From positions 1-24,376 of the forward strand of contig CAYZPO010000012.1 in assembly GCA_964480695.1 (NCBI GenBank): 24,376 bases of DNA, given 5' to 3'. Below are positions 19,273 through 24,376 of this stretch, piece by piece. Position 1 is the first letter of the stretch, and each line of letters opens with the position of its first letter. The DNA is from CAZDDW01 sp964480695 (GTDB lineage Bacteria; Patescibacteriota; Patescibacteriia; UBA9934; CAZDDW01). The notes under the pieces are model-generated. The model was not told where the DNA came from, did no database searches, and worked only from the letters and a program-made list of their open reading frames with translations. The position numbers and the translations under genes are program-made.

Positions 19273-20304
19273 ATGAAGCTAGAAGAGGTAAAAGATAAAA
19301 AATTGTGGAACGACTTCGTGTCTGAGCACGGTCCTAGGTCAGGATCGTTTTTGCACTCTTGGGAGTGGGGCGAGTTCAAGTACATCGCTGGCGAGCCTGT
19401 GTCTCGAGTAGGTTTGTTTCAGAAAGATAAACTCGAGGCAGTGGCTTTGCTGATCGAGACACCGTTGCCGTACGGTTACAAATATTTTTTCTGTCCGCGA
19501 GGTCCAGTGTCATCAGCTTTGTGGTATGACAAGGATTTGGCCGAAGTCCTGGCTAAACAGTTCGCTCAAGAACAAGGAGCAATGTTTCTTCGTTTTGAAC
19601 CGATTGCAGAAGGTGAGGCAATGCGCGAGCCAGGGGTTAGTAAGAGCGCTTCAATTCATCCCAAACAGACGTTGCTGTTGGATCTAAAGAAAGAGTCAGA
19701 ACAATTGCTTAAAGACATGCACCAGAAAACGCGATATAATATTCGGCTTGCGGAAAAGAAAGGAGTCGCAGTCGAGGTTCTAGGATCTGGTCAGTTCGAC
19801 CAGGCCTGGCCAGTGTTTGAGGAAACTGCAACTCGAGATAAGTTTCGTTTGCACGACAAAGAGTATTATCAAAAACTTATTTCTCACGGATCTCTGATCC
19901 GGTCCGAAGGTCAGACGCCATCAAAGATGGCTGAGAAGAATTTTGCAGCCCGCCTAGTTGTCGCTCGCTATGAAAACGAGATCATTGCCGCCACGATCAT
20001 GATCGACTTTGCCGGTGTACGGACTTATCTGCACGGTGCTTCGTCGAACAAACATCGCAATGTCATGGCTCCTTATCTGATCCACTGGCATGAGATTCAG
20101 GATGCTGCTAAACAGGGATATCGCTACTATGATTTTTGGGGTGTGTCTGATACTAATCCAGAATGGAAAGGCATCACTCGCTTTAAGCGCGGGTTTGGTG
20201 GAGAAGAAATAAAATATCCAGGTACATACGACCTGGTTTTGAATAAACTACAATACTTGGCTTACGGCATTGTCCGTCGAGTCCGTTACGGATCTCGATT
20301 TTAG
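19273..20304 (+). CDS. FemAB-family aminoacyltransferase (peptidoglycan cross-bridge)
   Basis: The start is ATG 19273; the in-frame codons upstream lie in the repeat element. A 343-residue protein with the twin GNAT-like fold of FemA/FemX/MurM enzymes, which add amino acids from aminoacyl-tRNA to the peptidoglycan stem peptide. Signs are FLHSWEWGEFK (26-36), MHQKTRYNIRLAEKKGV (about 151-167) and the conserved C-terminal stretch YRYYDFWGVSDTNPEWKGIT with FKRGFGGEEIKYPGTYDLVL. FemAB-like enzymes are common in CPR. The stop interlocks with that of the convergent lipid-kinase gene (20301-20304). Confidence 0.9.
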   Translation: MKLEEVKDKKLWNDFVSEHGPRSGSFLHSWEWGEFKYIAGEPVSRVGLFQKDKLEAVALLIETPLPYGYKYFFCPRGPVSSALWYDKDLAEVLAKQFAQEQGAMFLRFEPIAEGEAMREPGVSKSASIHPKQTLLLDLKKESEQLLKDMHQKTRYNIRLAEKKGVAVEVLGSGQFDQAWPVFEETATRDKFRLHDKEYYQKLISHGSLIRSEGQTPSKMAEKNFAARLVVARYENEIIAATIMIDFAGVRTYLHGASSNKHRNVMAPYLIHWHEIQDAAKQGYRYYDFWGVSDTNPEWKGITRFKRGFGGEEIKYPGTYDLVLNKLQYLAYGIVRRVRYGSRF

Positions 20305-21038
20305 TCAAACATCCTGTCTTTGCCCACGATCACCTTGAGCTTCTTTTTATCAAGGTGAATTTTAAATTTATTAGAACGGACCTGCTTGCCATCAGCCTTT
20401 ACGGTTACAGGGTCCTTGGTTTCAAAAGCAATTCGTTTTATCGAGACCACGCTTTTCCCAGCTTTACCCCAACGCCCAGCCACATCAACCACAGCTTCCA
20501 GACGACCGTCCTTAGGGTTGGCCACCTGATCTCGACTAGCAACATTGCCTACAGCTAAGTTTCGGATCTCGACTCGGCCACCAGCTAGCGGGGTTAGAAT
20601 ATATGACTTGTCTAGCACCATTTCTGCGCTAATTTTAGGAAAAGCCACCCCAGTAATAAATCGTCGGCCATTAAGTTTGCCCATATCAATTTTGTCGATC
20701 AAACGCTTGGCAACCACGTCACAGGCCTCAACTCCTTCTGGAATTCCTAACATTCGAGCCACGTTGTTATTACTACCCAAGGGGATCATTCCAAAAACTA
20801 CCCCGGTTTCAGCTACCGCATCCAAAACTTTGTGAATGGTTTGATCATTGCCGACCACGACTACAGTTTTTACACCACGCTTGACTTCATCATGAATCAA
20901 CTCATCTGCTTGTTTGAATAACGCTAGGCGAGCAATTTTTCCGGTCACATCTAAATCAGCGAGACGATTCTCGATTTTCAAAAGTTCTTTTTCGTACTTC
21001 TTGTCTTGGACGAAATCGTCGTAGATGTAGTAGTACAT
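20301..21038 (-). CDS. Diacylglycerol/lipid kinase-like protein (YegS/LCB5 type), degenerate motifs
   Basis: A 245-residue protein with the two ATP-binding signatures of the DAGK catalytic family in altered form: VVVVGNDQTIHKVLDAV (59-75; usual GGDGT-x-x-E) and GMIPLGSNNNVARMLGIP (83-100; usual LPLGTGND-x-A). The C-terminal beta domain is present (KDGRLEAVVDV...FETKDPVTVKADG). The GGDGT change to GNDQT puts kinase activity in doubt. It is shorter than the usual 290-330 residues. It lies 6 bp after the bactofilin gene in the same operon. Confidence 0.75.
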   Translation of the reverse strand: MYYYIYDDFVQDKKYEKELLKIENRLADLDVTGKIARLALFKQADELIHDEVKRGVKTVVVVGNDQTIHKVLDAVAETGVVFGMIPLGSNNNVARMLGIPEGVEACDVVAKRLIDKIDMGKLNGRRFITGVAFPKISAEMVLDKSYILTPLAGGRVEIRNLAVGNVASRDQVANPKDGRLEAVVDVAGRWGKAGKSVVSIKRIAFETKDPVTVKADGKQVRSNKFKIHLDKKKLKVIVGKDRMFD

Positions 21039-21044
21039 TTTTTA

Positions 21045-21464
21045 TTATTCAGTTTTTTCAGTTTCTTCAACTGGCTCTTCTTTCTTTTTGACAGCTTTCT
21101 TGCGACCGCGTTTAGCATCATCACCCATAGATACTTTTCCATTAATCTCGGCCCCTGGAGCGACAGATAAAACTTGGGCACGGACATCACCGCGGACGCG
21201 GGAACTCTCAGTCAGTTCTAATCGTCCTTGCACTGTGATGTTGCCTTTGATTTCGCCAGCCACCACAGCGTCAGCTGCGCCAACACTAGCGTGAATTTTA
21301 GCACTTTCTCCGACCTGAAGATGTTCAGCTGTTTTGACAGCTCCAGCAACCTCACCTTCAATGATGACGCTGCCTTCGCTATTGAAGTCCCCCTCGACTC
21401 GCACTCCCTGTGCAATGATCGTCTGTTGTGCACTTTGTCCCATAGATTTTTTCTTTTTGATCAT
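21045..21464 (-). CDS. Bactofilin (polymer-forming cytoskeletal protein)
   Basis: A 139-residue protein with the bactofilin right-handed beta-helix core (about 15-110): regular short repeats such as TIIAQGVRVEGDFNSEGSVI, AVVAGEIKGNITVQGRLEL and SSRVRGDVRAQVLSVAPGAE. A Lys-rich, Glu-rich tail follows. Bactofilins self-assemble into nucleotide-free filaments that shape cells or organise envelope enzymes. The start could be ATG 21464 or the ATG at 21443. The promoter at 21489-21516 lies in a hairpin. It is the first gene of an operon with the lipid kinase-like gene. Confidence 0.9.
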   Translation of the reverse strand: MIKKKKSMGQSAQQTIIAQGVRVEGDFNSEGSVIIEGEVAGAVKTAEHLQVGESAKIHASVGAADAVVAGEIKGNITVQGRLELTESSRVRGDVRAQVLSVAPGAEINGKVSMGDDAKRGRKKAVKKKEEPVEETEKTE

Positions 21465-21469
21465 AAATT

Positions 21470-21516
21470 AAAGATTGGATCTGGCGACATTTTACCATGA
21501 TCCAATCTATCGTCAA
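21470..21516 (-). promoter_or_regulatory. Bactofilin promoter embedded in a 10-bp inverted repeat
   Basis: Minus strand: -35 TTGACG (21511-21516), 16 nt, extended -10 TGG-TAAAAT (21489-21494). AGATTGGATC and GATCCAATCT form a perfect 10-bp inverted repeat flanking the -10 box, so the palindrome could be an operator, or a hairpin stopping argS readthrough. Confidence 0.6.
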
Positions 21517-21537
21517 TGTGGGTTGAACACAAATTGT

Positions 21538-23244
21538 CTACATCTCATCCAGAGTGTCAATTCCGAGCAAAGTCATTCCATTCTCAAGCACCTGGCGGAC
21601 CGCGTCCACTGTGGCCAAACGAGCTGCTACTACCTTGTCAGAATCAGCTTTTAACACTGGTACTTTTTCGTAATATTCAGAAAAGGTCTGGGCCAGATCA
21701 AACAGATATTGAGGCATGGTTGAAATGTGATTGGTTGAAGCAATAGACAAGATAACTTCTGGATACTGAGCCAGCTTGGCAAAGAGTTTGCGCTCGGTCG
21801 GGTCTGAGAAAGGCTCTCCGGACACCTTTGGCTTGATTTTTGACTTGCGTAAGATGCTCTTGGCTCGCGTAATCATGTACATGATATACGGGGCAGAGAA
21901 GCCATCAAAAGATACAGCCTCTTTCATATCAAAGACGATCATCTTATCCAAATCCTGTTTTAACATTGGGAACTTCATGGCCGCAAAAGCGATCGTTCGG
22001 GCTGTCTTGTCCAACTGTTTGTCTGACCAATCGTCGTGACGTTTTTTGGTTTCAACTCGTGCTAGTTCGATCATCTTGTCACGAAAATCTTCGTACTTGA
22101 CCACATTGCCTTTTCTCGACGCCATAGCCCCGCCTTTGAGGGTAACGAACTCGTATGATAAATGAGACAGATTTTTCTCCAGACCCATCTTTTTTAACGT
22201 GGCAAAAGTTTGGGCTAGGGCCAAAGATTGTCGTGCATCGACCACATAGATTGACCGATCCGGTTGATAATCCTCTTCCTTACGTTCGGCTAGAGCCAGG
22301 TCTTTAGCGTTGTAGAGCAGGGTTCCGTCAGAGCGAACCAACAGATTGACTCCCAGCTTCTGTTTTTCCAGATCAACAATAATTGCCCCTTCGCTTTCTT
22401 TGGCCAGCTCGTCCTTCATCAGTTCCTTGACGATTGCGTGAGAGCGTTTAGTGAGTTCACTTTCGTAGTACTGAACGTCTTTAGTTAAGTCAAGCTCTTT
22501 GAAAATTCCAAAAATATAATCTAGTGACCACTTACGTGTTTTTTTCCAAAGTGGCTGCCATTTCCTGTCACCGCTTTCTAGGGCCCGATAAAGCTCACTG
22601 ATTTCGTTTTGAGCCTTCTTCGTTTTCTCGGATTTCTTAACTGCCTCAATGTATGCCTTCTGTAAAAACTCTTCCCGCTCTTCAGGGGCTGGATCCTCGT
22701 CTGCATGAAACTTGTTAATCGCCCACAGGGTTTTTGCAATGTGTGCCCCAAGATCATTGATATATGAAGCGGCAATGACATCGTATCCAGCTGCTCGGAG
22801 CACGTTTATGATTGAGTTCCCAAGGACGAAGTTTCTAAGATGTCCAACATGGATTTCTTTGAGTGTATTCGGGGCAGCATACTCAACCATAATCCGGGTA
22901 CCTTTGCCTGCGGTTGATGCACCGTACTTTTCTCCGGCTACTGAAACTTCTTTGATCAGGGCTTTACCAAATTTATTTTCATCAAAAAAGAAATTAACGT
23001 ATGGGCCTTTGGCTTCGATTTTTTTGATTAGGTCCTTGGGACCGATCTTAGCAGCTAGCTCCGTCGCCACTTCAGCTGGATTGCGCTTCTCGCCTTTAGC
23101 CACCTCAAAGCAGGGAAAGGCCAGATTGCCCATGTCAGGATTTGGCGGGTCTTCCAGGTCGTCAATACTTGGAACATAAGATTTACTCAAGGCAGACTTG
23201 AGCATGGTCAGAACCTGTTTTTTGGATTCTTGGATGACGTACAT
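21538..23244 (-). CDS. argS: Arginyl-tRNA synthetase
   Basis: A 568-residue class I synthetase charging tRNA-Arg. The N-terminal additional domain is at 1-115 (DDLEDPPNPDMGNLAFPCFE), HVGH at 132-135 in APNTLKEIHVGHLRNF, and the degenerate KMSKS equivalent at 374-380 (MASRKGN), as usual in ArgRS. The C-terminal DALR anticodon-binding domain spans about 450-568 (TMPQYLFDLAQTFSEYYEKV). The length is normal. The gene lies downstream of tyrS across a composite hairpin element. Confidence 0.96.
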   Translation of the reverse strand: MYVIQESKKQVLTMLKSALSKSYVPSIDDLEDPPNPDMGNLAFPCFEVAKGEKRNPAEVATELAAKIGPKDLIKKIEAKGPYVNFFFDENKFGKALIKEVSVAGEKYGASTAGKGTRIMVEYAAPNTLKEIHVGHLRNFVLGNSIINVLRAAGYDVIAASYINDLGAHIAKTLWAINKFHADEDPAPEEREEFLQKAYIEAVKKSEKTKKAQNEISELYRALESGDRKWQPLWKKTRKWSLDYIFGIFKELDLTKDVQYYESELTKRSHAIVKELMKDELAKESEGAIIVDLEKQKLGVNLLVRSDGTLLYNAKDLALAERKEEDYQPDRSIYVVDARQSLALAQTFATLKKMGLEKNLSHLSYEFVTLKGGAMASRKGNVVKYEDFRDKMIELARVETKKRHDDWSDKQLDKTARTIAFAAMKFPMLKQDLDKMIVFDMKEAVSFDGFSAPYIMYMITRAKSILRKSKIKPKVSGEPFSDPTERKLFAKLAQYPEVILSIASTNHISTMPQYLFDLAQTFSEYYEKVPVLKADSDKVVAARLATVDAVRQVLENGMTLLGIDTLDEM

Positions 23245-23255
23245 AATTTTTCTCA

Positions 23256-23375
23256 GCCATCTCTGATGGCGTCGTGTGGGACTGACACACGTAAATGTGT
23301 CATCTCGTCTTAATTGACAAACTTACGTTTGTCATTCCCTTCAGGACCGGATCAGAGATCCGTTAGAAGAATTTA
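23256..23375. repeat. GCCATC/CGGATC element, copy 2, with two nested hairpins
   Basis: GCCATC-tct-GATGGC (23256-23270) and CGGATC-aga-GATCCG (23348-23362) plus TTAGAAGAATTT match the copy at 7433-7490. Between them lie two GGGAATGACA-family hairpins in opposite orientation: TGACACAC-GTAA-ATGTGTCA (23283-23302) and TGACAAAC-TTAC-GTTTGTCA (23315-23334), absent from copy 1. It fills the tyrS-argS gap. Confidence 0.82.
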
Positions 23376-24376
23376 TTTAATTCGCACAAAGTGTCTTTTC
23401 CCCTTCTGAACCACATCGCCTGAGCTCACTGTGACCTCATATCCCTCAACTTTTTTGTCATTAACACGAACGCCACCACCATCAACATCTCGACGAGCCT
23501 GGCTCTTACTCTTACACAGGCCGGACTCAACCAGCACGGCAACGATATCTTTGCCTGCGCCAGCAATTTCATCCATATCCTCTGGTTTGTCCTTACCCTG
23601 GATTACACTAGAAAAATGTTCCTGTCCTTTTTTGCCAGCACCTTTACCCAGGAACGTCTCTGTCACTTCAAAAGCGAGTCGCAACTTCAGATCTCGTGGA
23701 TTAGCTCCGTTCTTCAGTTCTTTCCCAATGTTCTTCAGTTCTTCAGTTGGTACTAACGTACACAACTCAAATCCAATCTGAATCATTTCATCTGGCCAGC
23801 TCATGACTTTGCCAAACATATCCTCCGGAGTGTCAGACAATGCAACCATATTACCCTCGCTCTTGCTCATCTTTTTTCCGGTTGAAGCGTCAGCCAGCAA
23901 CTTGGTGGTTAGAACAAACTTTTCTTTGTTCTTCAGAGCTTTCATTAAAGTCCGTCCAGCCATCATGTTAAACATCTGATCATTACCACCACACTCACCA
24001 TCCACGTCCATGGCCACGGAATCGTAGCCCTGCATCAACGGGTACATGAATTCATGTAGGTAGATCGGTTTACCAGACTTCATGCGCTCTTCAAACATGT
24101 CACGTTCAAGCATTTGCTGGACTGTAAAATTCGAAGCCAACTCGATCACATCAGAAAAAGACATCTTATCCGACCACTCACTATTGTATTTGAGCTCGAC
24201 CTTATTCTTTCCTTTAAAATCCAGCATCACCTCAGCCTGTTTCTGGTATCCCTTAGCATTGGCTAACACTTCCTCACGAGTCAGTTTTTGTCGAGCAGCT
24301 CCTTTGTCAGTTGGATCGCCAATCATGCCAGTAAAGTCACCGATCAAAAAGATAATCTTATGCCCTAGCTCCTGGA
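23373..24376 (-). CDS. tyrS: Tyrosyl-tRNA synthetase, N-terminus cut by window end
   Basis: The open frame continues past the right edge; the visible part starts inside QELGHKIIFLIGDFTGMIGDPT, the Rossmann segment after the HIGH motif, and no start codon is in the window. Visible: tyrosine-pocket segment GYDSVAMDVDGECGGNDQMF, canonical KMSKS (STGKKMSKSEGN) and a C-terminal S4 RNA-binding domain (VESGLCKSKSQARRDVDGGG...KKVEGYEV). It charges tRNA-Tyr. About 334 residues are visible, so some 60-70 are missing. It is upstream of argS on the same strand and probably co-transcribed. Confidence 0.95.
   Translation of the reverse strand, partial: QELGHKIIFLIGDFTGMIGDPTDKGAARQKLTREEVLANAKGYQKQAEVMLDFKGKNKVELKYNSEWSDKMSFSDVIELASNFTVQQMLERDMFEERMKSGKPIYLHEFMYPLMQGYDSVAMDVDGECGGNDQMFNMMAGRTLMKALKNKEKFVLTTKLLADASTGKKMSKSEGNMVALSDTPEDMFGKVMSWPDEMIQIGFELCTLVPTEELKNIGKELKNGANPRDLKLRLAFEVTETFLGKGAGKKGQEHFSSVIQGKDKPEDMDEIAGAGKDIVAVLVESGLCKSKSQARRDVDGGGVRVNDKKVEGYEVTVSSGDVVQKGKRHFVRIK

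Noticed and set aside
1..24376. CRISPR array
   Set aside because: Repeats are few, dispersed hairpins without regular spacers, and no cas gene is present.

Overview
The window looks like a Patescibacteria (CPR) chromosome segment of moderate GC, read with the standard code (TGA, TAA and TAG are all used as stops). The signs are a stand-alone N-terminal transketolase subunit, a cupredoxin protein carrying the YYYSVDG...RYVFPN domain that I associate with CPR secreted proteins, FemAB, bactofilin, a YegS-like lipid kinase, near-leaderless promoters and very short intergenic gaps. A family-level placement (Uhrbacteria- or Magasanikbacteria-like) would be a guess.

Layout. 1-4469 (mostly minus strand): rpiB and rpe, a cupredoxin lipo/secreted-type protein, a TrmB-type regulator and transketolase N, i.e. 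a non-oxidative pentose phosphate block. It is interrupted by one plus-strand GC-rich gene (1895-2419). 4551-8350 (plus): a type-2-like IleRS with a GXHH signature and a DHH-like hypothetical. 8401-8595: a textbook CIRCE/sigma70 promoter with no chaperone gene behind it, only about 150 nt ending in a strong hairpin. 8648-17002 (all plus): a GC-rich island of about 13 small or unknown genes, including an ECF sigma factor, small membrane proteins, two lipoproteins (one a large Asp-rich surface protein) and a Cys-rich mini-protein. 17219-24376: ordinary CPR genes again (HD hydrolase, ruvA, femAB, lipid kinase, bactofilin, argS, tyrS, the last cut by the window end).

The most unusual content is between the island genes. 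Nearly every transcription unit there is preceded by the same architecture: a short GC hairpin (module A or B), a stable hairpin (C or E), then a second long hairpin (D or F), then a leader with a strong GGAG-type ribosome binding site. Stem sequences differ strongly between copies while pairing is kept, which is compensatory covariation visible by eye. In the E/F type the two hairpins share an arm and so exclude each other, and at 11193-11291 the second hairpin buries a Shine-Dalgarno sequence in front of tiny ORFs. A gene-poor stretch of 764 nt (11131-11894) follows that switch and is packed with stem-loops. My inference is an island-wide RNA-based control system, possibly tied to the ECF sigma factor encoded inside it.

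Outside the island the host intergenic regions carry three further families of dispersed hairpin elements (TGTAGCGGAA elements, GCCATC/CGGATC elements, and GGGAATGACA hairpins), some nested in each other, and a 200-bp element with long terminal inverted repeats between the HD gene and ruvA. The functional statements on unknown genes are limited to what is visible; no searches or folding programs were run.
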